A DNA stretch of 64,000 nucleotides from Thalassia testudinum (taxonomy: Eukaryota; Streptophyta; Magnoliopsida; Alismatales; Hydrocharitaceae). The DNA is taken from NCBI GenBank assembly GCA_037157565.1, contig JAZHRO010000003.1:69752501-69816500 (forward strand). The letters are read 5' to 3'. Position 1 is the stretch's first letter, and each line of letters begins with the position of its first letter. Under the pieces are notes generated by a model. That model did no database searches, was not told the origin of the DNA, and saw only the letters and a list, made by a program, of their open reading frames with translations. The position numbers were made by a program, and so were the translations under genes. This document shows, piece by piece, positions 44,481 through 56,299 of the stretch.

Positions 44481-46250
44481 GTTCCCAAAGCAAGGTGATC
44501 GATGAGATTATAGAGGAGATGACACCGACTCTTTTATGTGATGACCCTCTCCAAATGGTCATTTCTAAGGACCGTACCCCGAAGTTTGAAGGAGGGGAAG
44601 ATATGCCTGAATTAGAAGAGCTGTTGGGTGTGAAAGTTGAGTCCCTATCCCCACCATGGACAATCAAGGTAGATCCGCTACTAGAGGCAGGGACATCGAA
44701 CTTAATTCCCTTGATTCAACAAGCTCCCAACTTGGAGCTTAGACCACTTCCAAAGACCCTCAAATATGTCTTCGTTGGGCCCAATGATACGCTCCCTGTC
44801 ATCATCTCGATTGCTCTATCTGAGACACAGGAGGGAGCACTAATTAAATGCCTAAAATGGCACAAGGAAGCCATTGCTTGGACTATAGCTGACATCAAAG
44901 GGGTTGACTCAACTCTCTGCATGCATCACATTTACATGGACGACTCTGTGAAACCTTTTAGAGATATGCAGAGGCGATTAGCTCCCAACATGTCGGAAGT
45001 GGTGCAAAAGGATATTTTAAAATGGTTGGATGTGGGGATAATCTACCCCATTTCTGATAGTAAATGGGTCAGTCCTATTCACGTGGTACCTAAAAAGGTG
45101 AGATTCATAGTGGAGACTAATGAGAAAGGGGAGCAAGTCAGCACAAGACCCACAACAGGATGGAGGGTATGCATCAACTACCACCGCCTAAACACTGCTA
45201 CCTAGAAAGACCACTTCCCCCTACCATTTATTGATCAGATACTGGAGAAATTGGAAGGGAATAAATACTTCTATTTTCTCAATGGATATTTTGGTTAAAA
45301 TTAGATTGCCTTTCCAGACGACCAGGAGCACACTACTTTCATGAGTCTTTATGGCACATTTGCCTTCCACTGAATGCCATTTGGGCTATGTAATGCTCCA
45401 GGAACATTTCAGTAGTGTATGATGTCCACCTTTTTGGACATGATTGATGAGTTCATTGAGGTTTTCATGGATGATTTTTCCATATAAGGCTTGTCGTTTG
45501 ACCATTGTCTCCCACATTTAGACAAAGTTCTCACCTGCTGTGAGACAGGATTGGTGCTCAGCTGGGAGAACATTTTATGGTTCAACAAGGCTTTTTTCTT
45601 GGGCATGTAGTGTCTGAGCGAGGTTTAGAAGTGGATAAGGCCAAGGTTGAGTCCATTTCCACGCTTCCACCGCCCACCAATTTCAAGCAAATCCGATCAT
45701 TCCTGGACCATGCTGGCATTTATAGGCACTTCATTAAAGACTTGAGCAAGATTTCTAAGCCACTTTGTGACCTACTGGAGAAGGATACTGCCTTAGTTTT
45801 TGATGCAAAGTGTGCCAAGGCCTTCCAATTCTGGAAGGAGGCCCTCATAACTGTGCCGATCTTACAAGCACCTGATTGGACCCTCCCATTTGAGTTGATG
45901 TGTGATGCCTTTGATTTTGCTATGGGTGAGGTCCTTAGTCAATGGGTTGATAAGAAGCCTCATGTGCTATACCATGCGAGCAAAGACTCTTATGGATCCA
46001 CAACAAAACTACACTATGATATCAAATGAACTTCTTGCAGTAGTATTTGCTTTGGAGAAGTTCAGGTCTAATCTTCTGGGATCCAAGGTTGTGGTTTATA
46101 CTAATCACTCAGCCTTAAAGCACTTACTCGCCAAGAAGGTCACTAAACCTAGGCTGATTCATTGGATTCTATTATTACAAGAGTTCGACCTTTCTATCTG
46201 TGACAAGGAAGGGGTCGAAAATGTAGTTGCAGATCATTTATCTAGGATAC
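44481..46250 (+). pseudogene. pol: Reverse transcriptase and RNase H of element D, decayed
   Basis: [35 protein letters not shown] and WRVCINYHRLNTAT end at a stop at 45203-45205. Further stops and a frame change follow through [13 protein letters not shown] and FMDDFS (near 45468). The frame then moves at about 45575 (FFLGHVVSERGLEVDKAKV) and again near 46020 in the RNase H ([30 protein letters not shown]). The RNase H Asp region reads [12 protein letters not shown]. Same lineage as A but clearly older. Confidence 0.85.
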
Positions 46251-46954
46251 TAGTTGGGGCTTCAACCCCGTCATGAGACATTCTTGACACCTTTCCTAGC
46301 GAAATGATAATGGCAGTACAACCATCGACACCTTGGTATGTTGATGTTGTCAGCTACTTGGTCACTAGCAAAACCCCCAGTAGATGGAATAAGAATAAGC
46401 GAGATATATTTCTCTCTAGCACCAAGTATTATCACTGGGAGGACCCTGAGCTCTTTAGAATAGGCCGTGATCAAGTCTTACATAGGTGTGTCACAAAAGA
46501 GGAACAACAGAGTGTCTTGAATTTCTACCGCATGCTGCATTGTGGAGGACACTTTACTATAAAGAAAATTGCGTATAAGGTTCTCTAGTCTGGTTTCTGG
46601 TGGCCTTCACTTTTCAAAGACACACACACCTTTGTGGAGACTTGTCTTGGTTGTCAACAAACTAGAAGTATTGGAAAGAAAGATGAGATGCCACAACAAC
46701 CTATTCTTCTGGTTGAGATATTTGACATCTGGGGCATAGATTTCATGGGTCCTTTCCCATCATCTCATGGCTTTGGATATATCCGCGTGGCAGTTGATTA
46801 TGTGTCAAAGTGGATAGAGGCTATTCTGACATGGACCAACGATCACTCCATGGTCCTGACTTTCATTAAGGCCAATATTATTTCTCGATTTGGCTACCCG
46901 AGGATGATCATTAGTGATGGGGGACCTCATTTCAGGAATGCACACTTCGCCTGT
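46251..46954 (+). pseudogene. int: Integrase of element D, N-terminal part, cut by E
   Basis: HHCC region with HCGGHFTIKKIAYKVL, a stop, SGFWWPSLFKD and CLGCQQTRSIGKKDEMP. Core with [15 protein letters not shown] and IISDGGPHFRNAHFA, i.e. the first two catalytic Asps. Element E is inserted directly after; the five bases before it, CCTGT (46950-46954), are its target duplication. The protein continues at 57231. Confidence 0.88.
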
Positions 46955-49821
46955 TGGTGGCTCCTCGTTTGAGTTGACAACCGGGTTTTATTGTTATAGC
47001 GTCGTAGTATAGCCAGTTGTTGCCATCATTTCAAATATATAAATTTTTTTACTCGGAAAAGAGTTCCCGAGGTCGAACTCAGGGAGCAAGTTGTATTCTA
47101 GAGATATACATGTTTCTTTTACAAAAATAAAGAAAGAGAGAGAAAGAATTTGTTGTCTTCTTTTCTCTTTGTTTCTCCTCGTCTCAGATCTTCTTCTTCT
47201 TTGTCTGCAGAGGTGATGTTCTTCTTCTGCAGTGGTGATGCTCTTCTTCTTCTTCCAGCTGTTCCTGCTCTTCCTTTTTCTTCTGTCTTTCTTCAGATCT
47301 TCTTCTTTTCTTCTTTGTTTTTCTTCTTTCAGTTCCTCCCTTGTTCTTTTGTGTTCTCCTCTGCCTCGCCTTCTTCTGTTGTTCTTCAGATCTCCTTCTT
47401 TCTTCTTTGTTTTTCTTCTTTCAGTTCTTCCCTTGTTCTTTTGTGTTCTCCTCTGCCTCGCCTTCTTCTGTTGTTCTTCAGATCTCCTTCTTTCTTCTTT
47501 TCTTTTTTCCAGTCAGGACGTCGCCCCTCCTTCTTTCTTCTTTTCTTTTTCCCTTCAGGACGTCGTCTGATTTCCAAATCAGACGACTTAAACTGCCTGT
47601 TGCTACAGTGTCTCCCTCAGCTTCCTTCTTCTTCCGCGATCCTTCTTCTTCACCTGTGCCTGCACCCTTCAGAGCTTACGTCAGAGGACAAAACCTACTC
47701 TACCCTCCCCCCCCGCGTCTCTCTCTCTCTCAGAAACCGCTCTTAGGATAGCTCTCCCAAAGCTGCCGGGTAGTCGGGTATGGGTCGCGCCCGGGTCCAG
47801 GCCCACCGACGTGCGTGGTGGGCGAGGAGTGCAGGTCAGTCTAAGTCGGGTCGGGTCAGGTCCGCGGGGCGTGAGTGCGGACGAGACCGGGTAACCAGGC
47901 GGGTGAAGGGGACCTCACCCCGTGTGCTGAGGCAGTAAGGCTAATGCACAAAATCAATTTAAACGGTGAAAAGGTTGTGAGGCTTACCGATGTGGGACTA
48001 AACGGAGGCCTCTCCTCGCGTGCGCCTGTTGGGAGACCGCGGCCTAGCTTCTGCAGCTGCGGCTTCGATTTGCGTCGGTTGCTGGCTGGCTGCCTTCGCA
48101 AGACTTCCCGTAATCCGCAGCAGCTGGAGACCTAGAGTCCTCAAGCCTGGAGCGCGGGAGAAGCTGCTTCAATGTGCGTTAATGGCGGTCGAACCTCAAA
48201 ACCTGTCGGACACGAATATGGCCTCTCGGCCTGATCAAACCACTGGGGAACCTTCGCCGTGGCACGGCGAAGGTGTGGAGCTGCGCAGCAAGCCGCAAGG
48301 TGGTGTCTGGCGGCAGCCCTAGGTTGGACTGCAACCGGAGGAATGGGTTTGTTCGGGGAGCGTTACGGAGGTGTGGAGTGGCAGTGGAGGGGTGGGGGGT
48401 GCTCAGTGTGATGAGGCGGAGGTTCGGTGAGGGTCGGCGAGGTGTGTGAGGCTGTGGAGCGATGGGAGCATCTCGCCGGAGGGTGGCCGGAGACGAAGGG
48501 GGTGACGATGGTCAGGGTCGGTCGAGGGCTTAATCAAATAAAAGACAGTGGGGAAAAGAAAGAGGGAGAGATGGGAGGAGTTCTGACCTAGCTATGGAGA
48601 CGAAAGGGGCCGGGGCAGGGCGACAGTCGTATCGACTATCGCCGGAGAAGAAGATGCCCAGGGAAGGGGCGGCGGCGAGCAGAGAGCCGGAGATGCGCCA
48701 GCTGGGTACGGCGTGGCGCGGGAAGAGCAGGGGAGGAGGTCTCTGCTGCTGGTATTGCGGCAGAGCGAAGATGAGGAGGAGGAGGAACCGCCGGAGCTGG
48801 TGGGCGTCTGCCGGAGAGAGAAGAGAGGAAAGTTGGGGGTTTTCTCCGTCAGATCCCAGCTGCCCCGGTCGGTGGAGCAACGGGGGGTATTTATAGGGAT
48901 CAAAACAAGGAGGAAGGCGGAGGGAGACGACGTGTCTCCCTCGCCGGAGGATGGCCGGAGATGAAAACCCATACCGTCCGTGCGTTCGCACGGCCGGTAT
49001 GGTGGGCTACAGCGACCAGGGGGGTGTCCCTACGACGGCTGACGACGCAGGGCACCCCCGGTTTACTTGCCAGGCTTTCCCCCTCACCCTGCGCGGCGCC
49101 ATGCTCCGCGCAAGGTCGCCGGAGCATGGTGCTGGCAGGTTTTGCAGGGGGGACCTGATCGCAAAGAACGAAGGAGAGTTAGAGGCCAAAATGCGAGGGT
49201 TCAAAAGTTAAGGGCCAAAAAGTAAATATATGAGGACCAAAGTGTAAAGTTGGTCAAGGAGGTCTCTTCTTAGGCTCAAGTTTTTATACATGACTGATTA
49301 GGACCTAAGGAATCTGATGGTGAATTTCATTTCTATATTAAACCTTGTTTGACTGGTCAATTTATGCGAAAACCCAAATTAAGTTATTAATTGGGCATGG
49401 TTCTCAATGTAGGTCAAAATGGGTTCTGAAGGCCAAATTGAAGGTTCTAAACCCTAGAGATTATTTTTCTATGAATTTTAGAGGGTTTATTCTATTTTTA
49501 CTTTGCCTCGAACCTCGTGAATTGAAGTGGGTTGTTTTAGGGTTACAGATTATCATTTAGTTTCTTGGAATTGCTGTAGCCCTTGTTAGATCATTTCATC
49601 CCACTTTTATTCTTATTAAGTTGCTTTGACCTGTGTTTGGGCCCTGAATTACCCTGTATGCAGATTATACTGGTAAAATTGCATTTTTACCCCTTATGAC
49701 TTATTTTCTCCTTAAACTCAGAATTCTCTGAGTTAAGCCTTTCCTTGAGTTATGTAGGAGCTTTTATCCTTTGTATTGGGTCAAAATGAGCTTGTTATGG
49801 CTCATGATGAGGTTCTCATCA
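46955..49821 (-). repeat. 3' LTR of element E
   Basis: 2,867 bp, TGGTGGCTCC to TCTCATCA on the plus strand. Has a 92-bp unit repeated about twice (47308-47491), a GC-rich zone (47750-49150), minus-strand TATAAATA at 48888-48895, hairpins at 48251-48273 and 48970-49001, and the U5 motif at 47070-47086. The many Ser/Phe- or Arg/Pro-rich ORFs are duplicated in the other LTR and reflect base composition. Confidence 0.95.
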
Positions 49822-49859
49822 TACCCCCATGCCTAGCTTTTGCTAGTCCCTTAGCAAAA
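49822..49859 (-). promoter_or_regulatory. Terminal hairpin and polypurine tract of E
   Basis: Minus strand TTTTGCTA-AGGGAC-TAGCAAAA, then GCTAGGCATGGGGGTA at the LTR edge. Confidence 0.85.
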
Positions 49860-51097
49860 ACTTAAGGTTTCAACCCTTGTTCTAGACCATGAAGTTTTTA
49901 ATAGTTTTAGATAAGTGCCTTTTTTATTTGAGCATAGATTAGGTTAGAATGCTGACCATAGGCCTAAAAGGTACTCTAGTACCAATCAAGATCCAAATCT
50001 GTCTAGCCTTAGCCTCAGTCTTTAGCAAAGGTTTTTAAGGTCCACAGGAACTAACCTAAGGTTTATTGGACTTTGTGGTTAAAGCACCCGTGCTTGAAAT
50101 GATTTTAGCCCTGGCTCAGTTCGCAGTGCGTTTTGTAAGAGAGAGATAGAAAGTTTTTCTGTTTGGAGAGTTTTCTCTCTCTTTTTCTTTTTAGTTCTAG
50201 CCTAGGATTGGCTTTTCAACACGGTCTGTATCAGATTCCTTGCTCCCATCATCAATCCTCAAGGGTTCCTGGCGATCGATGCTTCGAGATAGCACCGCCC
50301 ATGGCAACCCCCGGAACCCTGGCTATTGAGATTTCGAGATAATCCCATCCATGGTGTTCCGTGGCTGAATCCAGATCCTGGCAATTGACACTTCGAGATA
50401 ATGCCATCCATGGAATCTGAACCAGCAGAGTGCTTACATGCCCCCAGTAGGATATGTAAATATCCTAAGAGACAAGCACCGAGGAGATGATATTTTGTTA
50501 CGCATCTTCGAGGGGATTTCCCGCCTCTCCGCGCTGGGAACTCGTCCAAATCAACTTGTGTTGATCGTCCGCTCCTATTCTAGGTGTTCTTTTCAGAATT
50601 TTGCGACGCTTCTGCGTGATTCTGATTTTTACGCTTACTGAACCAGGCTGTGTGTGAGGTTAGGGTGCTTAGGTTACTGAGTCCCGTAAACCAAAAATTA
50701 GTTAACGAGGCCAAATACTCCCTAAGCCTTAGACCTAATACTTCGGCTTTTCATTTTCCTCAACCTCTTGAGGAGTGTCCAGATCTTAATGGGTACTACG
50801 AGTCTATTCAAGAATGCCTAAGGTTTGCATTCTTACTAATCTCATTGTGCACTTTTCAGTTATTTTCTTGAATGAGGTCTAGAACTTAGGTTAATTCCTT
50901 AGTTCCTTACTAATGACTATCACCTTTTTTTCATAATTTTGTGCTCCTTTTTTCATTTTATTTCTTTTCTCCTTCATAAAATTTTCTTCTCCTCTTTTCC
51001 TCTTATTCTTTTTCGAAAAATTTTTAATTTTTATGGTGTTTTTGGCATATGTGAATTTTTTGTTTGAAACCTTTTCTTACAAGTTTTGCACTTTCAT

Positions 51098-51135
51098 ACC
51101 CCCCCCATGCCTAAGATTTGCAATGTCCTCATTGT
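51098..51135 (-). promoter_or_regulatory. Internal polypurine-tract module of E
   Basis: Minus strand ACAATG-AGGA-CATTGC, then GGCATGGGGGGGGT, about 230 bases after the ORF stop and 1.28 kb before the 3' LTR. Confidence 0.75.
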
Positions 51136-51364
51136 AACCTAGGGGTTTGTATTTAACTTAGTTCATACATTAGGACAGATGTTTTGATGAGTGAATGGGT
51201 CGGGGTGACTGTTGCGGACGATTTCTAATCCCAGATGCAAGCACCTGAGGTGGAGTCGGCTGTCCTAAAGTGTGAGCTTTAAGTGCAAAAAGGTGTCAGA
51301 ACAAGTTTCAGGTTTTCAAAGAGAATGACGGGCTGCCTCCCGTTGAGCGCTAAATTTGATGCCT

Positions 51365-53236
51365 TCAGCCAAGCGGGAAATGCGATGGAGAGGGGATGGT
51401 CAAATCAGCAGAGTTTTGTAAGACAAGCACCTTGATTAAGAGCCTGGTTGGTCCAACCAGGTGCTTGTTCAGATCAACAGGCTGATGATGCAGCCCAAAC
51501 CCAATCAATCTGGTGGGTTGATAGATGTGGATAAAAAGGTGTGGAACCCACCATAAACTATGAAGCTCAGATGGATGTGGAAGTGTAAACGCAGGGTTTG
51601 GCTGAGTCGAATCAGCCTGGTCAAAGTAGGGACTCGTAGAATAATCAGTGGTTGATGCAGGAACCCTACAGGGGAGATCAGAGAATGATAGAGCATGGTA
51701 TGTAGTCTGATCAATGTTCGAAACCCGATGTGGAAATGCAATCGGCTCGGTGAGAGGTGAATCTGAATAGAAATTGAGTTCGGTTGCGGGTCGGGGTTTG
51801 GGAGAGGTTTTGATCTGTTCTGTGTGTGCGGACGAGGTGGCCATTGTGTACGAGGGCTCTTCTAGAAACAGATGATAGGTGGTTTTCTGTAGAGAGTCCT
51901 CTGGGTAACTATCAAATGTCGGAAGAGTGTCTGTAGGATGAAAGGAATCGGATTCGAGAAAAAATTTGGATTCTGGGTTACAATCACTCTTGGCATTTTC
52001 TGTTTTTGGTTCCTGAGGATCGAAAAGGAATGATTCTGTGTTATCAGTGATCTCGGGAATCAGGACCTCAGAGTCGGAGTCAGAGTCATGAGAACTGAGG
52101 TCGTAGATAGGCCTGGCGTGTTCAGGAAGGGGAATCTCTCCGCAATTATAGTCAGATTTGAAATTATCGGAGAGTTGGCGAAAATGAGATTCATGATCAT
52201 GAATTCTACCACAGCAAAAATCATCAGATGTGGAATCAGCAGCCTGATTGGGGTCTAGCTTATATGTCAAATCTAGGCTCGAAAAGGTATTCTGTCTAGG
52301 CTCAAGCTCCAAGCTGGTAGGATAGACCCAATTAAAATCCAACTCGTCCAACTCCTCAGTCTCTGTATCATAAATTGGCATGTTCTCTGGAAAATCGATC
52401 AGATTTTCTAAAGATGTTGGAGAGGGATATTCATCAAATAGAGGCCCGGAGTCATATTCTGTAAAAATTTGATCTTTCTCATAAGGGGCCTCATAATCTT
52501 CCCAATAAGTTTCAGATCTAGGTTCTAGGCTTAGGATGTGGGTAGAATTATTAGAACCTAAGTCCGAATAACCTTCGAGGGCCACCTTATCAAAATAAGG
52601 GGCGGAATTTATACCCTCAGAAGGTTCAGTTCTGATCTCATTATTGCAGGAGTTTTGAAATTCTAGGCTTGGCAATTCATGGTCTAAGTTTGGCTCATCA
52701 TTGTGTTCTCCTGCAATATCCCAACCTAATTCAACATTGTCTTCTATTTGGGTTGGGATTTCACAACCACTTTGTGCCTCAATCCCAAGATCTGGGAAAC
52801 TGGATTGTTCCTTAATACTGTTCCAAGATGGTTCATCCTCTGTTTCTGGTATATACGGGTATTTCTGGTTGATAATTTGTTCTACTGATTTCATCATTTC
52901 TACCCGTTTTATAAGGGCATCTTGGTGTTGTTCCCAAAGTACAGGATTTGTCAAGCATTGAAGGTATTCAGATTGGTGTAATTTTTCTATCTCAATGTAT
53001 CCTGTCATGAGCATATCTCGGGTTGATCCTTTTAAAATTTCAGTCAATAGAATTTGGGCACAGTTTATGATGAAAGTTGTGGTTGTTGGAACATCAACCT
53101 GAATGTTTCCTATTGGTGTTGAGGGTTTGTATTTGATTTCATAGATTTCAAGGGCATCCTCAATCATTTTATCTTTCATGGATCTCAGATATTCAGGTTT
53201 TTTACATGGTAGTCTTGCTAGGTAATTAGGCTGCAT
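51365..53236 (-). CDS. Intact ORF of non-autonomous element E, 623 aa acidic protein
   Basis: Start at the ATG at 53236-53234 (MQPNYLARLPCKKPEYLRSMK); an in-frame TTG lies 8 codons upstream, just after a stop. Residues 1-150 look folded and helical, with Lys-rich and Leu/Met-rich parts (FIINCAQILLTEILKGSTRD, DALIKRVEMMKSVEQIINQ). Residues 160-480 are strongly acidic and Ser/Pro/Tyr-rich, probably disordered, with many SLE.RS and DLSSHDSDSDSE-like stretches. The C-terminus has WWVPHLFIHIYQPT and GFGLHHQPVDLNKHLVGPT, the motif shared with B, C, F and G. No signal peptide, transmembrane helix, zinc knuckle or catalytic motif seen. Function unknown. An open frame of this length in a young element, with decayed homologues in four others, suggests selection, but that is untested. 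Confidence 0.75.
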   Translation of the reverse strand: MQPNYLARLPCKKPEYLRSMKDKMIEDALEIYEIKYKPSTPIGNIQVDVPTTTTFIINCAQILLTEILKGSTRDMLMTGYIEIEKLHQSEYLQCLTNPVLWEQHQDALIKRVEMMKSVEQIINQKYPYIPETEDEPSWNSIKEQSSFPDLGIEAQSGCEIPTQIEDNVELGWDIAGEHNDEPNLDHELPSLEFQNSCNNEIRTEPSEGINSAPYFDKVALEGYSDLGSNNSTHILSLEPRSETYWEDYEAPYEKDQIFTEYDSGPLFDEYPSPTSLENLIDFPENMPIYDTETEELDELDFNWVYPTSLELEPRQNTFSSLDLTYKLDPNQAADSTSDDFCCGRIHDHESHFRQLSDNFKSDYNCGEIPLPEHARPIYDLSSHDSDSDSEVLIPEITDNTESFLFDPQEPKTENAKSDCNPESKFFLESDSFHPTDTLPTFDSYPEDSLQKTTYHLFLEEPSYTMATSSAHTEQIKTSPKPRPATELNFYSDSPLTEPIAFPHRVSNIDQTTYHALSFSDLPCRVPASTTDYSTSPYFDQADSTQPNPAFTLPHPSELHSLWWVPHLFIHIYQPTRLIGFGLHHQPVDLNKHLVGPTRLLIKVLVLQNSADLTIPSPSHFPLG

Positions 53237-54334
53237 TTTCGAATCAGGTGGTGGAATCAAGATATAGAATCAGAAGTTTGAATCGAGATGGAAGAAGGGG
53301 ATTTTGTTCCGAATCAGAGGAAAGAGGGGCTATGTGAATGATTTCTGCAAAAACAAGGGAGCCGAGGCTTAGCCTCGGAGAGAGTGAATTTCTATAGGAG
53401 GTTTCAAGGACCTCCTGCAAAATACTGAAGGACTGGATGAGATAAGCAGGTGCTGGACCCAATCAAGACACCCAAAAAATGTCGGGTGACTATAGAGGTT
53501 CGGGCCAGATGGACCCCTTGATCAGAAAGATCGTCCACCTGAGAATTACCTGGGCAGCCAGAGAGGGAGAGTCCCGCGAAGACCCCTACACGGTAGAGCG
53601 TCCCCACGGGTTACAGGGTTTCCCCCACCCGACTTCTCTTGTCACTGCGGTTCCAAGTAGATCAGAATGGGGATCTTGACCTCTTAAGTCTACCAATTTT
53701 ACTTTAAGATCAGGGTGCTTAAAGTTACACTTGAACTCTTAGGTATTTTGAGTGAGAAAGTGACCTAATTTTAAGGTTGGTTGACCCAAGGGGTCAACTC
53801 TACCTCTTGTTTCCTTTGAGAGCTTTTGGGTCTTGTCTTTTAGGGTTCAAGTGTTTAGAGAGCCAATTGTTTTAGGTTTTCTTTGAATAGGTATTTTCAG
53901 ACAAGGGTTTGGGCACACTTCATTTGGTTTTTCTCCATTCTTGATTTAAGTAGTGTGTCTCTAAAACCCTAATGTTGAATCTTAGGTTGGCTCTACTTGG
54001 TCCAGTTAGTTCTTTGTTGGGTAATTAGGGCTCAAGCAAGAATGTGTCAGCCCTTAAATACCCTTAATAGTGTGCAGAACTAATGAGTTGAAAACATGCA
54101 ACTCTTTATGGTTACTAAGTATGGAAGACAGGTTAGCCCTATATTGCTTGTTCTTTTCTTTTCTTCCACTTTAGAGTTTAGGGGTTAATAGCGAGAGGAA
54201 AAAAATTTTACCTGTCCTCAGAGTGGTTGTCGTGCGGTTGCTTGTCTTCTTGATTTCCTGTAGCTGCACAAAAGAGAGGAGATTATCACAAACTAAAAAG
54301 AAACAGGAATGTTTACCTCTAGAATAGCCGTTGC
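53237..54334 (-). other. 5' leader of element E
   Basis: A GC-rich block (53480-53660) precedes the ORF start on the minus strand; the rest is mixed. I did not find the GACCAC/GTGGTC hairpin of B, C and D. Short ORFs here (up to 72 codons) lack support. Confidence 0.55.
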
Positions 54335-54352
54335 TCCCCGGCAACGGCGCCA
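54335..54352 (-). promoter_or_regulatory. Primer-binding site of E (tRNA-Asp)
   Basis: Plus-strand TCCCCGGCAACGGCGCCA, identical to the tRNA-Asp 3' end with CCA, four bases from the LTR. Confidence 0.95.
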
Positions 54353-54399
54353 AAAATGGTGGCTCCTCGTTTGAGTTGACAACCGGGTTTTATTGTTAT

Positions 54400-54414
54400 A
54401 GCGTCGTAGTATAG
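54400..54414 (-). promoter_or_regulatory. tRNA-Asp 5'-end-like segment in U5 of E
   Basis: Plus-strand AGCGTCGTAGTATAG matches tRNA-Asp bases 1-15 at 12 of 15 positions, so the element RNA is complementary to the tRNA. It is about 50 bases from the primer site. The 3' LTR copy is at 46998-47012. Confidence 0.6.
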
Positions 54415-56291
54415 CCAGTTGTTGCCATCATTTCAAATATATAAATTTTTTTACTCGGAAAAGAGTTCCCGAGGTCGAACTCAGGGAGCAAGTTGTATTC
54501 TAGAGATATACATGTTTCTTTTACAAAAATAAAGAAAGAGAGAGAAAGAATTTGTTGTCTTCTTTTCTCTTTGTTTCTCCTCGTCTCAGATCTTCTTCTT
54601 CTTTGTCTGCAGAGGTGATGTTCTTCTTCTGTAGTGGTGATGCTCTTCTTCTTCTTCCAGCTGTTCCTGCTCTTCCTTTTTCTTCTGTCTTTCTTCAGAT
54701 CTTCTTCTTTTCTTCTTTGTTTTTCTTCTTTCAGTTCTTCCCTTGTTCTTTTGTGTTCTCCTCTGCCTCGCCTTCTTCTGTTGTTCTTCAGATCTCCTTC
54801 TTTCTTCTTTGTTTTTCTTCTTTCAGTTCTTCCCTTGTTCTTTTGTGTTCTCCTCTGCCTCGCCTTCTTCTGTTGTTCTTCAGATCTCCTTCTTTCTTCT
54901 TTTCTTTTTTCCAGTCAGGACGTCGCCCCTCCTTCTTTCTTCTTTTCTTTTTCCCTTCAGGATGTTGTCCGATTTCCAAATCAGAAGACTTAAACTACCT
55001 GTTGCTACAGTGTCTCCCTCAGCTTCCTTCTTCTTCCGCGATCCTTCTTCTTCACCTGTGCCTGCACCCTTCAGAGCTTACGTCAGAGGACAAAACCTAC
55101 TCTACCCTCCCCCCCCCGCGTCTCTCTCTCTCTCAGAAATCGCTCTTAGGATAGCTCTCCCAGAGCTGCCGGGTAGTCGGGTACGGGTCGCGCCCGGGTC
55201 CAGGCCCACTGGCGTGCGTGGTGGGCGAGGAGTGCAGGTCAGTCTAAGTCGGGTCGGGTCAGGTCCGCGGGGCGTGAGCGCGGACGAGACCGGGTAACCG
55301 GGCGGGTGAAGGGGACCTCACCCCATGTGCTGAGGCAGTAAGGCTAATGCACAAAATCAATTTAAACGGTGAAAAGGTTGTGAGGCTTACTGATGTGGGA
55401 CTAAACGGAGGCCTCTCCTCGCGTGCGCCTGCTGGGAGACCGCGGCCTAGCTTCTGCAGCTGCGGCTTCGATTTGCGTCGGTTGCTGGCTGGCTGCCTTC
55501 GCAAGACTTCCCGTAATCCGCAGCAGCTGGAGACCTGGAGTCCTCAAGCCTGGAGCGCGGGAGAAGCTGCTTCAATGTGCGTTAATGGCGGTCGAACCTC
55601 AAAACCTGTCGGACACGAATATGGCCTCTCGGCCTGATCAAACCACTGGGGAACCTTCGCCGTGGCACGGCGAAGGTGTGGAGCTGCGCAGCAAGCCGCA
55701 AGGTGGTGTCTGGCGGCAGCCCTAGGTTGGACTGCAACCGGAGGAATGGGTTTGTTCGGGGGAGCGTTACGGAGGTGTGGAGTGGCAGTGGAGGGGTGGG
55801 GGGTGCTCAGTGTGATGAGGCGGAGGTTCGGTGAGGGTCGGCAAGGTGTGTGTGGCTGTGGAGCGATGGGAGCATCTCGCCGGAGGGTGGCCGGAGACGA
55901 AGGGGGTGACGATGGTCAGGGTCGGTCGAGGGCTTAATCAAATAAAAGACAGTGGGGAAAAGAAAGAGGGAGAGATGGGAGGAGTTCTGACCTAGCTATG
56001 GAGACGAAAGGGGCTGGGGCAAGGCGACAGTCGTATCGACTGTCGCCAGAGAAGAAGATGCCCAGGGAAGGGGCGGCGGCGAGCAGAGAGCCGGAGATGC
56101 GCCAGCTGGGTACGGCGTGGCGCGGGAAGAGCAGGGGAGGAGGTCTCTGCTGCTGGTATTGCGGCAGAGCGAAGAGGAGGAGGAGGAGGAACCGCCGGAG
56201 CTGGTGGGCGTCTGCTGGAGAGAGAAGAGAGGAAAGTTGGGGGTTTTCTCTGTCAGATCCCAGCTGCCCCGGTCGGTGGAGCAACGAGGGG

Positions 56292-56299
56292 TATTTATA
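56292..56299 (-). promoter_or_regulatory. TATA box of element E 5' LTR
   Basis: Minus-strand CCCTATAAATACCCC; the same in the 3' LTR at 48888-48895. A hairpin lies about 75 bases upstream on the minus strand. Confidence 0.6.

Larger units (their letters stand above)
49822..51364 (-). other. 3' noncoding region of element E
   Basis: From the LTR: terminal purine tract, hairpin, a triplet of the GATATTCGAGATA-type motif (50268-50303, 50330-50354, 50378-50413) matching element C, a T-rich zone (50930-51090), and the internal purine-tract module (51098-51135). No gene. Confidence 0.7.

Noticed and set aside
47150..47746. Ser/Phe-rich ORFs of 112-200 codons in the E LTRs
   Set aside because: All three plus-strand frames of a CT-rich repeat are open; this is a composition artefact.
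48530..48991. 153-codon minus-strand ORF (and its copy at 55934-56395) as a gene
   Set aside because: It lies across the LTR promoter region of E, exists only because the LTR is duplicated, and has skewed composition with overlapping ORFs in several frames.
54335..54488. A tRNA-Asp gene or pol III promoter on the antisense strand of E's U5 (TAGTATAGCCAG as box A, GGTCGAAC as box B)
   Set aside because: Only the 18-base end and a 15-base segment match; the anticodon arm is missing, box matches are partial and no terminator is clear. The primer contact explanation is simpler.
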